Shown piece after piece: positions 33,323 through 40,701 of a stretch of 57,304 bases of DNA. The notes beneath the pieces were generated by a model, which did not search any database, was not told where the DNA came from, and saw only the letters and a program-made list of their open reading frames with translations. The first letter of the stretch is position 1; the number at the start of each line of letters is the position of its first letter. The stretch is from a virus: positions 1 through 57,304 of IMG/VR virus record IMGVR_UViG_3300046001_004161. One strand, 5' to 3'. The position numbers and the translations under genes are program-made.

Positions 33323-33701
33323 TGTGGTTCTTTTTGTAATCTGCTATAGCTGCTTTAATGGCATCTTCGGCGAGGATGGAACAGTGGATTTTGACCGGAG
33401 GGAGAGCAAGTTCCGCTGCAATAGCAGTATTATTAATCTCTGTTGCTTGGTCAAGTGTTCTACCTTTGAGCCACTCAGTAACCAATGAACTGCTCGCAAT
33501 AGCACTACCGCAACCGTAAGTCTTAAATTTGGCATCGGTTATCACCTTTGTATCTGAATCAACTTTGATCTGGAGTTTCAGTACATCTCCACACGCCGGG
33601 GCCCCTACCATACCTGTGCCAACCTCCGTGTCACCTTTTTCAAACGAGCCGACATTACGGGGATTCTCGTAATGGTCTAAAACTTGTGCTGAGTATGCCA
33701 T
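33309..33701 (-). CDS. iscU: Fe-S cluster scaffold IscU, 130 aa
   Basis: Begins MAYSAQVLDHYENPRNVGSF as in IscU, then GAPACGDVLKLQI, YGCGSAIASSS and LPPVKIHCSILAEDAI, carrying the three cluster cysteines and the LPPVK chaperone-binding motif. It is the scaffold on which clusters form; no IscS desulfurase is in the window, so sulfur would come from the host enzyme. Confidence 0.96.
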   Translation of the reverse strand: MAYSAQVLDHYENPRNVGSFEKGDTEVGTGMVGAPACGDVLKLQIKVDSDTKVITDAKFKTYGCGSAIASSSLVTEWLKGRTLDQATEINNTAIAAELALPPVKIHCSILAEDAIKAAIADYKKNHSDST

Positions 33702-33723
33702 ACCTTTACTCCTTTGTTAATAT

Positions 33724-33990
33724 TTACCGTTTCTCTCCGAAGAAGTATTCACGGTCAATCAGTCCTTGCTGAATTTCTAATACTGCTGTTACCGTCGGCT
33801 TGTGTACTTCTTTGATCCTCGAAGGAGACCCTTTACTGATCTCGTATGCGCGAAGCGAAGCAGCAAGAATCATTTCGTAGCAGTTCCCACCAAACATCTT
33901 CGTAGCCAAAGCAACATCTTCAGCAACTGGCTTTGACGAAAGCGTCTTACGGTAAGGTAGTTCAACTTTGGTTGCTTTTGTCTTTCGCAT
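33724..33990 (-). CDS. RNA polymerase omega-subunit-like protein, 88 aa
   Basis: GNCYEMILAASLRAYEISKG and PTVTAVLEIQQGLIDREYF align with the conserved parts of bacterial RpoZ (GNRFDLVLVAARRAR and TTVIALREIEEGLI). Length is similar to RpoZ (91 aa). Such a protein could replace host omega in RNA polymerase and support phage-specific transcription. It has its own host-type promoter, consistent with early synthesis. Confidence 0.75.
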   Translation of the reverse strand: MRKTKATKVELPYRKTLSSKPVAEDVALATKMFGGNCYEMILAASLRAYEISKGSPSRIKEVHKPTVTAVLEIQQGLIDREYFFGEKR

Positions 33991-34016
33991 TTTGACTCTC
34001 CTGTGTATGAGTAATA

Positions 34017-34045
34017 ATTATACGCTCTCGAAGTTTAAAGTTCAA
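34017..34045 (-). promoter_or_regulatory. host sigma70-type promoter
   Basis: Minus-strand TTGAAC (34040-34045), 17-base spacer, TATAAT (34017-34022). Drives the omega-like gene and probably the isc operon. Confidence 0.75.
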
Positions 34046-34119
34046 CTAATTCGGTGATCCGCTGTGTTCAATTTGAGGTGTTAGCCAGTACAAGTACCCG
34101 CAAAACAAGCAGGTATTTT

Positions 34120-34177
34120 GTAAGTCATTGATTTTAAAGAGATCCGCAAAAACGTGCGGATCTGTAAGTCATTGATT
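34120..34177. repeat. direct repeats flanking a perfect hairpin
   Basis: GTAAGTCATTGATT at 34120-34133 and 34164-34177 flank a 9-bp perfect hairpin (AGATCCGCA at 34140-34148, TGCGGATCT at 34155-34163). The hairpin probably ends transcription of the tct operon. The 14-base repeat also occurs at 12268. Confidence 0.7.
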
Positions 34178-35048
34178 ATTCAATGGTTTTGTAGAGTTCG
34201 TCTAGCTTGCGTAGTGCTGTCTGCGCTTTGTCCTGTGTAAAACGTTGCGATACACTGGCAGGTGTTAGTCCCATCGTGACTAACTGCTCAGCAAAATCGT
34301 TGCTATTCACTGCGTCACGTAATGCGGTTGCGATCTTTGGCGAAAGCTGGTTGTTCGAAAAGGCAATAGCCTGTAACGATGTCTCTGGGAAGTTAGCCTG
34401 CGTAATCAGGGAGCCAATGAATGGAGCTTTAGCCCAGTTATCTTTCTTTGAAGATGCTAAACACTTAGCGCCATCAGTTACCATTTGTTTAGCTACTGTG
34501 CCACCGTAGAACATTTGTACTGTACCACTTACTACTGCGGTTTTTAGGTCACCTGCACCTTTAAAAGGTAGTATCTGAATGTTTAACTTTGAGTATTTCT
34601 TTAAGAGCTGCATTGTTTTCCAGTTGATGTCACTTGTAGGTGATCCAATTACTATTGGAGTCTGACTATCTTGTAAAGTCTTTAAAGTAATGTCTGGGCG
34701 ACTGGGTGTCGTACATAGCATAAACTCCGAATCGGAAAGCGTAGCTAAGAACTTTAGGTTAATGTAAATATCTACTCCTGGACAGATGCCAGTTGGCTCA
34801 CTACGAAGATCACTGTTTACACTTACTAAGACTGCGTCTTTGTTCTTGTTCGAATACTCTAATGCTTCTGCGCACGTCTTAAAGAACACTTTCTTATTCT
34901 CGATACCTTTGTCCAACAGTATCTTACCCAATACAGATACATGTTTGTCTGAACCACCACCCGGGGGATAATGCATGACAAATTCCAACTGTTGTGCTGT
35001 TGCCGATTGAGCAAATAGCATACCAGCAATAAGTAACCACTTTTTCAT
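34176..35048 (-). CDS. tctC: TctC/Bug-type periplasmic solute-binding protein, 290 aa
   Basis: Signal peptide in the first 19 residues (MKKWLLIAGMLFAQSATAQ) followed by YPPGGGSDKH, the N-terminal signature of the TctC/Bug family, and PFKGAGDLKTAVVSG and GTVAKQMV later. Family members bind carboxylic acids in the periplasm. Forms an operon with a TctA-like gene 11 bases away. Bug proteins are very numerous in Burkholderiales, which supports such a host. Confidence 0.88.
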   Translation of the reverse strand: MKKWLLIAGMLFAQSATAQQLEFVMHYPPGGGSDKHVSVLGKILLDKGIENKKVFFKTCAEALEYSNKNKDAVLVSVNSDLRSEPTGICPGVDIYINLKFLATLSDSEFMLCTTPSRPDITLKTLQDSQTPIVIGSPTSDINWKTMQLLKKYSKLNIQILPFKGAGDLKTAVVSGTVQMFYGGTVAKQMVTDGAKCLASSKKDNWAKAPFIGSLITQANFPETSLQAIAFSNNQLSPKIATALRDAVNSNDFAEQLVTMGLTPASVSQRFTQDKAQTALRKLDELYKTIE

Positions 35049-35059
35049 TTACTTCTCCT

Positions 35060-36385
35060 TTAGAAATTTAATAGATAGAACCTGTATAACTCGTCAATGG
35101 CTGAATCAGCAATGAAGAACGCAAACACTAACACGAGCTTCGAATCGTTTGCAGTTATCTTCCATCCTGCTAACACACATATCACAAAAACACTTAGTGA
35201 GAGCAGTAACTGGTTTCCTAAATACCCAAGCCAGGTAACCATTATTACCGCACTTAACAGCATTCCTTGGTAAAGGTACTTCTGAGTGTAATTGTAAAGC
35301 GTAATAACAGCTCGATACAGACTACCAGCTATTATCCATAATATAACATTTGACACAAACAAAGTCAACAAGATTGGTTTAATGTTGTCTGTTAAAAACG
35401 ACACGCTAGTTGTTATTCCAAACCCCATTCCTTCTGCTATCCCTAGCAGTATTGACTCAGAATAAACAATCGGAATAGCCAAAAAGAGCAAAGGAATTAG
35501 AACTGTAATGGCTGCGCTATTGTTAGCTGATTCAGCTGCTAGTAATCGAGCTAAGCCGGAATCATTAAATTTCTTTTCGATGCGGTCACAAATAGAGCTA
35601 CTTAAAGCGTAACTCGCTCCGGGTAGGATACCAATGAATCCCCCAAGGATACTTCCCCTAAGAACGCTTTTAATCTCTGTTAAACTAAAGAGCATTTTAA
35701 ATCTGTTTGCTATCGTTAGGTTTATCCCATCAATTGGATTAGACTCCATTGGTTGCTTGTCTGCTAGTAGTTTTATCAGAATTGGTACTGTAATGAATCC
35801 CAGGAACAAAGCGTAAAACGGAAGTCCTGCGCTTAGTACGCTATAAGCAGGTGCAAGAATGTTAGCTCGGAATAAGACATCGAAGCCGATCTTCCCTAAT
35901 GTCAATCCAGCAAGTAACATAACAAGACTCAGCGTCTTATTCTTAGTCAACATAACCATTGCTACCATAATGACTACATACATTGCTGTCAATACGGTAT
36001 TATGGTAAACCCAAAGTAAGCTAGGCAACTGGCTAAACACTAGCAGCAGCATACCAATGCCCAATGTAGCAGAGACGAAACTTGCTGTGCTAGTTAGTGA
36101 TAAAACCTCTGCCCCTCTGCCTTGCTGAAACAAAGGATGTCCGTGCGTGACTGCGGGCATACTCGATATCTCACCAGCTACTCCGTACACTATAGAAGAT
36201 ACGCTTCCGAAGTACTGTGATGCTGACACTAGTACCGCGTAGAAAATAAACAAAGACAGTAGATCGACGTTCTGTAACAGCGGAAATAGAATTAACAGCA
36301 CTGTCGCCGATCCAATTCCCGGCAAAAGACCTACTATTATTCCAGTTAACATTCCTAGCAATGATGCTAAAATAATTTCCATCAC
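35060..36385 (-). CDS. tctA: TctA-type transporter large membrane subunit, 441 aa
   Basis: About eleven or twelve membrane segments with GMLTGIIVGLLPGIGSAT near the start, the TctA signature, and a second copy (GFIGILPGASYAL) in the middle, as expected for this internally duplicated family. Normally works with TctB and TctC; no TctB gene is visible. Overlaps the PP-loop gene by four bases. A carboxylate importer in a phage would be an auxiliary metabolic gene. Confidence 0.9.
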   Translation of the reverse strand: MMEIILASLLGMLTGIIVGLLPGIGSATVLLILFPLLQNVDLLSLFIFYAVLVSASQYFGSVSSIVYGVAGEISSMPAVTHGHPLFQQGRGAEVLSLTSTASFVSATLGIGMLLLVFSQLPSLLWVYHNTVLTAMYVVIMVAMVMLTKNKTLSLVMLLAGLTLGKIGFDVLFRANILAPAYSVLSAGLPFYALFLGFITVPILIKLLADKQPMESNPIDGINLTIANRFKMLFSLTEIKSVLRGSILGGFIGILPGASYALSSSICDRIEKKFNDSGLARLLAAESANNSAAITVLIPLLFLAIPIVYSESILLGIAEGMGFGITTSVSFLTDNIKPILLTLFVSNVILWIIAGSLYRAVITLYNYTQKYLYQGMLLSAVIMVTWLGYLGNQLLLSLSVFVICVLAGWKITANDSKLVLVFAFFIADSAIDELYRFYLLNF

Positions 36386-37512
36386 GTTCCTAAGATGTAG
36401 GGCTTTCCAAGAAACCCTGCATAGTCACTTATGTCTTGCGTGGGGCTTGATAGCAAACTATGGCGCAGCATGTAAGATACTAACGTGTTATCGTTATGTA
36501 AACTTTGCCAGGCATTCACGTATCCTAATGCTTTTGTTTCTCCCGTCAACAAAAGACTTTTCAACTTAGTGTCAAACTTTGCTACGGAGTAATAATTCTT
36601 ATTCATTAGTTCCTTTATATCCATCTGTGCCAATCGTATAGACGTCGACTTCTGTAAGAAGCTAGCACTAGCAGTAAGTTCGGTGTCGCGCCCACATGCA
36701 CTAGCAAATGCTGTGTAGTCTAAATGAGTACTTTTACCTAGTTGACCAAAGCTACTCCATCCTTCATTGGCGGTTGGTACATAGCTCTTAATGAATTTTA
36801 GCAGAGCATGATTTTGTTTAATGTGTAACTCTGGAAGCGAAGACGAAACAAAAAAGTACTCTATTCTCGGCCATCCGATTCCGGGACGATATACTTTGTC
36901 TAAATGAACCGCACACCAATTGCCGTTTTGCCGAATGATGTGCGGCTTTTCGTGACCTGTTATTAAGCACCAGTTATCTCCTTTCCACGAATCTTCACAA
37001 TATCTGTATACTTTGTTACCATGGCTTGAAAACCTGTAACGGAATAGTCCGCCTTGATCCTTTAGGATCCAATTATCTTCAAAGTTGTCGTTCCACGTTT
37101 CGTCGTCACGATGTAGTATTGTAATCTTTGTGCGAGGGTCTGGGTGATTAGCTCTGATCCAATCGGCGTTTGCCTTAGGATAGGACAAAGACTCTAACTC
37201 CGAGTCGGAATAACTAATAATAATTTCGTCAATAAAAACATTGTTGCGAAGGAAAGCACTATAAACAGTAATGCTATCAGTGCCTCCACTAAACGCCAAT
37301 ACGATGCGATCGTATGTTGCTGCAATCTGTTTAACACGCAAGTCGACAAGTTCTCTCATTGACTGCACCGGTTCTTTTGACCAATCAATCGCGTCAAATA
37401 CAGGATCTTTAAATTCGAATCGAGGCAAAGCATCTGGACAATGCTCAGCTCCATATAAAAAAGCTAAAAACGGATTAAAGAAGGACCGGTCTCCGATCTT
37501 GTAAACAAACAT
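36382..37512 (-). CDS. PP-loop ATP pyrophosphatase-like protein, 376 aa
   Basis: The motif VLAFSGGTDSITVY (near residue 72) is the PP-loop SGGxDS of N-type ATP pyrophosphatases such as asparagine synthetase, NAD synthetase or tRNA-modifying enzymes. The remaining domains are not recognised. Directly coupled to tctA, so it may act on the imported compound; alternatively it could modify tRNA, but no thiolation cysteines are placed as in TtcA. Confidence 0.75.
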   Translation of the reverse strand: MFVYKIGDRSFFNPFLAFLYGAEHCPDALPRFEFKDPVFDAIDWSKEPVQSMRELVDLRVKQIAATYDRIVLAFSGGTDSITVYSAFLRNNVFIDEIIISYSDSELESLSYPKANADWIRANHPDPRTKITILHRDDETWNDNFEDNWILKDQGGLFRYRFSSHGNKVYRYCEDSWKGDNWCLITGHEKPHIIRQNGNWCAVHLDKVYRPGIGWPRIEYFFVSSSLPELHIKQNHALLKFIKSYVPTANEGWSSFGQLGKSTHLDYTAFASACGRDTELTASASFLQKSTSIRLAQMDIKELMNKNYYSVAKFDTKLKSLLLTGETKALGYVNAWQSLHNDNTLVSYMLRHSLLSSPTQDISDYAGFLGKPYILGT

Positions 37513-37525
37513 CTAGATAACTCGT

Positions 37526-37939
37526 TTACTTACACCAACTTGCTTTGAAGCCACCGTTGTATGCGCGAGCGTACCCTGCTGCGATCAGCTTAGTTGCTAA
37601 ATCTTCACCTTGTGCGTTGCGCAATCTTGCTAATACTCTGCCACCATACTTGTCCCAAGCAATTACCTCTACTGTAGTCGGTTTGCCTTTAATCTCTGCG
37701 TTCAAAAAGTCCCTTGCTCTTATTGCGTCGGCTTTTTCTTTCTCGCATTTCCCTGTTCGTAGTTCTGGGGTGTCAATTCCTGATAGGCGGAACCGAATCG
37801 CCCTCAGTCCAGGGATCGGTTTGTAAGTGCTAACTACTGTATCACCGTCATAGGCTACTAAGTCGCTGTACACCAATGTTTCTGCGTGTACTGAAACTGT
37901 TAAGACCATTGCTGCTATTGCTGTGAAAAGTTTATTCAT
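37526..37939 (-). CDS. secreted thermonuclease-like nuclease, 137 aa
   Basis: Signal peptide (residues 1-19) then a staphylococcal-nuclease fold: YDGDTV, RLSGIDTPE, KCEKEKADAIRARDFL, DKYGGRVLARL and GYARAYNGG. Two Cys near both ends may form a disulfide in the periplasm. It could degrade incoming or host DNA outside the cytoplasm. Ribosome site GGAG and a late-type TAATAAATA lie upstream. Confidence 0.9.
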   Translation of the reverse strand: MNKLFTAIAAMVLTVSVHAETLVYSDLVAYDGDTVVSTYKPIPGLRAIRFRLSGIDTPELRTGKCEKEKADAIRARDFLNAEIKGKPTTVEVIAWDKYGGRVLARLRNAQGEDLATKLIAAGYARAYNGGFKASWCK

Positions 37940-38099
37940 CTGTATATCTCCTGTCAGTATTTATTAGCTGGTCTTCCATGTCCTTAACTTCTTCAACCAT
38001 TGGGTCTTTGTTGGATGGAAAACGACCATACTGTTCCTTTACTAACAAGCAAATGTCACAATGCGTAATCTCTTTTCGGTGAAGGCAAATGGCTTCCAT
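37932..38099 (-). CDS. small CxxC protein, 55 aa
   Basis: Start at ATG 38097-38099, four bases after GTAAATA. Contains HCDIC and an acidic C-terminus. A longer reading from 38219 would overlap the plus-strand gene fully and is rejected. Overlaps the thermonuclease start by eight bases. Confidence 0.5.
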   Translation of the reverse strand: MEAICLHRKEITHCDICLLVKEQYGRFPSNKDPMVEEVKDMEDQLINTDRRYTDE

Positions 38100-38102
38100 A
38101 GC

Positions 38103-38120
38103 GTATTTACCGAATAAATA
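38103..38120. promoter_or_regulatory. overlapping divergent late promoters
   Basis: GGTAAATAC on the minus strand (38103-38111) and GAATAAATA on the plus strand (38112-38120) lie back to back, serving the 55-aa gene (leaderless) and the 41-aa plus-strand gene. Confidence 0.55.
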
Positions 38121-38144
38121 CTTTGTAACATAAGGAGATATAAT

Positions 38145-38270
38145 ATGATTAATTTCGCAATCGGAGTAGCAGTCGGCACAGCATTTGCGCCGTTCTGGAT
38201 GGCTGTTTGGACCAACCAAATCAAGCCACTTGTTGTTAAAGTAAAGGCCAAACTCTTTAAGTCAGAGTAA
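38145..38270 (+). CDS. small membrane peptide, 41 aa
   Basis: ATG at 38145 with AAGGAG seven bases upstream. One hydrophobic helix with Gly/Ala small-residue faces (residues 3-24) followed by a basic tail KVKAKLFK. Likely an inner-membrane peptide, for example a lysis or exclusion factor, but no homologue is recognised. Confidence 0.65.
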   Translation: MINFAIGVAVGTAFAPFWMAVWTNQIKPLVVKVKAKLFKSE

Positions 38271-38441
38271 TTACTTTCCAGGAGGTACTGTTAGCTTCAA
38301 CGTTACTAGGGAATTTTCATTCCCTAGTACCTCGATTATGGTACCTGTCGGCGCTAACGCAAAGGCGTAGATAGGATCTACGTCAATCATTTTACCGTTG
38401 AATATAATTTGTCTCGTTGAAGTATCTAATGTAACTATCAT
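38271..38441 (-). CDS. small beta-rich protein, 56 aa
   Basis: ATG at 38439-38441, four bases after a perfect TATAAATA; stop at 38271 directly abuts the convergent plus-strand gene. Alternating hydrophobic pattern suggests a small beta-barrel. Function unknown. Confidence 0.65.
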   Translation of the reverse strand: MIVTLDTSTRQIIFNGKMIDVDPIYAFALAPTGTIIEVLGNENSLVTLKLTVPPGK

Positions 38442-38445
38442 TCAG

Positions 38446-38453
38446 TATTTATA
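38446..38453 (-). promoter_or_regulatory. late promoter, four bases before ATG
   Basis: Perfect TATAAATA on the minus strand followed by CTGA and ATG. Identical spacing and identical CTGA-ATG are found at 56765-56758. Confidence 0.7.
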
Positions 38454-38466
38454 ACGCAGATAAGAG

Positions 38467-38488
38467 AATAGGGGCCGAAGCCCCTATT
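38467..38488 (-). terminator. terminator with UUCG loop
   Basis: AATAGGGGC-TTCG-GCCCCTATT, a 9-bp stem with the very stable UUCG tetraloop on the minus strand, 19 bases after the structural gene stop. Confidence 0.8.
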
Positions 38489-38506
38489 GTCTTGAAAGCT
38501 CAATTA

Positions 38507-39439
38507 TTAGGCGCTAGGAATACGAACAGTAGCGTTAATTGTTGCAGCAGTAGGTTCTAATACCCACGGAACACTGGCACCAGTTGCAAATTGCACGCCT
38601 GTTCCTTGAGTTAGTGTAGCCTTTCGAGCAGTTAGCTTAGTAACATAATACGTGCCACCTGCCGAATCGGTAGCAACAATTGCCATCTCACCAGCTACGG
38701 TCGGAACACTTGCTTTTAGTTTGCAAATTGCCGTACCGTCTTGCGTAGTAATCTTGTAACGGCTTCCACTGACTTGCTTAACTACGTCGTTGCCAGAAGT
38801 GCGGTTAGTTGCCCCAGCAGTAATACCTTGAACAACAATTGCGTTTGGGTTAGTTGTTGTCAATACTGCGGTTGCAGTTAAGGTACCTTGTGTGCCGCCG
38901 ACTAGTGTAACAGCCGGTACTGAAGTATACCCACTACCTGCGAGCACAACGTTAACAGCTGAAATTCTACCTGCCGGAGCAGTAGTGCCACCAAGTGTAA
39001 TAACTAAGTTATTGGCAGGACTTGTGCCGCCTAATGCTGTACCTAAAATCGTAATGGTTTCAGTAGGGATATAACCGGAACCGACGGAAGTTACTGCCTG
39101 AACAGCATAAACAGTCGCAGAGTGCGAAATTGTAAATACTGCACCGACGCCTGCTACGCTACCTGTAGCAACAATGCCAGGGTATTGTGCAGTACCAGCA
39201 ACCGCAGTGCCGACTGGAGCAAAAGTAGTTGTAGCTACGATTGCGCCGGTTGCGTACACCGAAAGAGTACCAGTTGCAGTAATGCCACCGACAGTAGACG
39301 GTGCTGCAAAAGTAACCGAACCTGCACCGTAACCGGACGAGTTGTTAGTACCGCCTAGAGTTACACTTCCAACGCTTTCGCCGCCGAGACCACCTACACC
39401 TGTGTTACCGAAATATTTCTTGCTTAATGGACGTCCCAT
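38507..39439 (-). CDS. beta-repeat virion protein, 310 aa
   Basis: Begins MGRPLSKKYFG, an N-terminus that I know from structural proteins of marine and cyanobacterial T4-like phages. The rest is low in charge and rich in Gly, Thr, Val and Ala with repeated GSGY...VP.VT/ITI..GT units, typical of beta-helical or tail-fibre-like proteins. Late-type GCTAAATAC lies upstream. Confidence 0.7.
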   Translation of the reverse strand: MGRPLSKKYFGNTGVGGLGGESVGSVTLGGTNNSSGYGAGSVTFAAPSTVGGITATGTLSVYATGAIVATTTFAPVGTAVAGTAQYPGIVATGSVAGVGAVFTISHSATVYAVQAVTSVGSGYIPTETITILGTALGGTSPANNLVITLGGTTAPAGRISAVNVVLAGSGYTSVPAVTLVGGTQGTLTATAVLTTTNPNAIVVQGITAGATNRTSGNDVVKQVSGSRYKITTQDGTAICKLKASVPTVAGEMAIVATDSAGGTYYVTKLTARKATLTQGTGVQFATGASVPWVLEPTAATINATVRIPSA

Positions 39440-39551
39440 TTTGTTTCTCCTTTGTTTTGTATCTACTTCGACGTTCGAGGTCTACGCGGGGAATCCGCAT
39501 AAAGTCATACTGTCAATAGTATTTAGCCTCTAAACAAAGAATACTGCTATT

Positions 39552-39622
39552 TGGTACCCACGGAAGGAGTCGAACCTTCATAAACTGGTTTAGGAAACCT
39601 GTTTCCGTCCATCGGCGTGGAT
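39552..39622 (-). tRNA. tRNA-Arg(CCU), short D-arm
   Basis: Acceptor ATCCACG pairs with CGTGGGT, A73 and CCA encoded. T-arm GAAGG-TTCGACT-CCTTC. Loop TTCCTAA gives CCU. The D-arm is only a small CCG-CGG hairpin, so function is uncertain. Confidence 0.6.
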
Positions 39623-39626
39623 GTAA

Positions 39627-39797
39627 TTACTGGCCGCCACCTTTTAGTGCTTTAGCGTCTAGACACTCTTTAAGGTTAGGCTCTTTCTTGCACTTTTCTT
39701 CAAATGCTACTGCCTCTTTCTGTGGTTCTGTTAACTGATTACAGCCAACTGCAAATAACATTGTTGCTGCTAGTACTGCGGATAACGATAACTTCAT
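39627..39797 (-). CDS. small lipoprotein, 56 aa
   Basis: ATG at 39795-39797 with AAAGGAG upstream. Signal sequence with lipobox AVGC (residues 16-19), then a short polar domain with two further Cys that could form a disulfide. Entericidin-like in size. It lies between two tRNA genes. Confidence 0.75.
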   Translation of the reverse strand: MKLSLSAVLAATMLFAVGCNQLTEPQKEAVAFEEKCKKEPNLKECLDAKALKGGGQ

Positions 39798-39855
39798 TTT
39801 TGAATCTCCTTTAATTTGTTTACTACTTATTCGCTCTTTAAAGCCTCAAAATTTT

Positions 39856-39932
39856 TGGTACCCGAGGCCGGATTCGAACCGGCAACCACTTACTTTTAAG
39901 GCAAGCCGTACTACCAATTATCGCACACGGGC
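39856..39932 (-). tRNA. tRNA with UAA anticodon, short variable loop
   Basis: Acceptor GCCCGTG with CTCGGGT, A73, CCA encoded. T-arm GCCGG-TTCGAAT-CCGGC. Anticodon arm CTTGC-CTTAAAA-GTAAG. UAA would be leucine, but leucine tRNAs normally have a long variable arm and this has five bases. A regular tRNA-Leu(UAA) is at 50750. Confidence 0.7.
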
Positions 39933-39938
39933 ATTTAC

Positions 39939-40062
39939 AGGATAGCGCCTTTCGGCTTTTTGACTAGTGACTGAACCAATTCGTCTACGTTTAGCAAATT
40001 GCTAACCGACGGGACTCGAACCCGCATACCCCCAGTTTATTTTTAGTTGCTGTAACTATCCT
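39939..40062 (-). ncRNA. hairpin-bounded element B, carrier of a permuted tRNA
   Basis: AGGATAG (40056-40062) pairs with CTATCCT (39939-39945). The first arm is followed by TTACAGCAAC as in element A. The second arm is preceded by a GCC-GAAA-GGC hairpin. The two arms act as leader and trailer around the permuted tRNA at 39963-40036. It begins eight bases after the stop of the RNA ligase gene on the same strand. Confidence 0.65.
39963..40036 (-). tRNA. circularly permuted tRNA
   Basis: The 3' half comes first: ACTGG, variable region, T-arm GCGGG-TTCGAGT-CCCGT, CGGTTAG, C73 (40036-40001). After AATTT comes the 5' half: G(-1), CTAAACG, TA, D-arm GACG-AATTGGTTC-AGTC, A, CTAGT (39995-39963). Acceptor pairs at six of seven positions plus G(-1)-C73, a histidine-type feature. 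CTAGT pairs with ACTGG as an anticodon stem. The anticodon itself cannot be read because the junction falls in the loop. Confidence 0.65.
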
Positions 40063-40069
40063 AAATTTA

Positions 40070-40672
40070 TTACTCGCCGAACTGTTCCCAGTTGTTGCTA
40101 AACTTAGCCTTCAACTTGGCAATATAGTCCTGCGTTTTGATCTTTACCATGTAGTCATCGCCCTTGGCAACAACACCTTCATCTAACTGTTGGTATCGTC
40201 CCATTCTCACATCGCGAATAAACTCTGCTGTAAGATCACCTTCGTATATCACTTCTGCGCACTCGGCCATGTCACCGAATGTTTCTAGAAATTGGCGCGG
40301 CCTCATACGACCTTGCTTATACAGAAATACATCAATTAGCTTTAGTTCTTTAGGATCGCCAAGTACATGGCCTCCTGCGAAACTCTGCGCACCAAAGTAC
40401 TCAGTGAATACTGTAATGCGCTGCGGCTGTTTGACGAGTTGTTTGACACGATATTCGATCTCTTCTGCCATCTTGTCTTTAAACAAAGGGATAGCGTCTG
40501 CGAACTGCGAATCGTTTTCGTCAAACAAATGATTACGTGTTCCGTACTTAGTCCATCCTTGCTTCGGAGAATACTCCCAGCGTAGGTTAGAACCGTCATA
40601 CTTGAAAAAGGCGATACATGATTTCCTCAGAGGAGATCTTTTGCTCCCCGGAATGCTTGGGTATTGCAACAT
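40070..40672 (-). CDS. RNA ligase (nucleotidyltransferase domain), 200 aa
   Basis: Ligase motifs in order: I KYDGS (Lys24 as the adenylated residue), III/IIIa TVFTEYFG near 90, IV DEGVVAKG near 175 and V MVKIKT near 185. At 200 residues it has only the catalytic domain, shorter than T4 Rnl1 or Rnl2. With Pnkp it could seal tRNA ends. It is transcribed together with element B, which follows eight bases after its stop, and a short leader peptide gene with a hairpin precedes it. Confidence 0.9.
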   Translation of the reverse strand: MLQYPSIPGSKRSPLRKSCIAFFKYDGSNLRWEYSPKQGWTKYGTRNHLFDENDSQFADAIPLFKDKMAEEIEYRVKQLVKQPQRITVFTEYFGAQSFAGGHVLGDPKELKLIDVFLYKQGRMRPRQFLETFGDMAECAEVIYEGDLTAEFIRDVRMGRYQQLDEGVVAKGDDYMVKIKTQDYIAKLKAKFSNNWEQFGE

Positions 40673-40701
40673 ACTTTAGTCCTTTATGTTAGGTCGAGCT
40701 A

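Noticed and set aside
34120-34177. Two identical 14-mers flanking a hairpin, first considered as a CRISPR or insertion-sequence end.
   Set aside because: Only two direct copies with a 30-base gap and no cas or transposase gene; better explained as a terminator with repeats.
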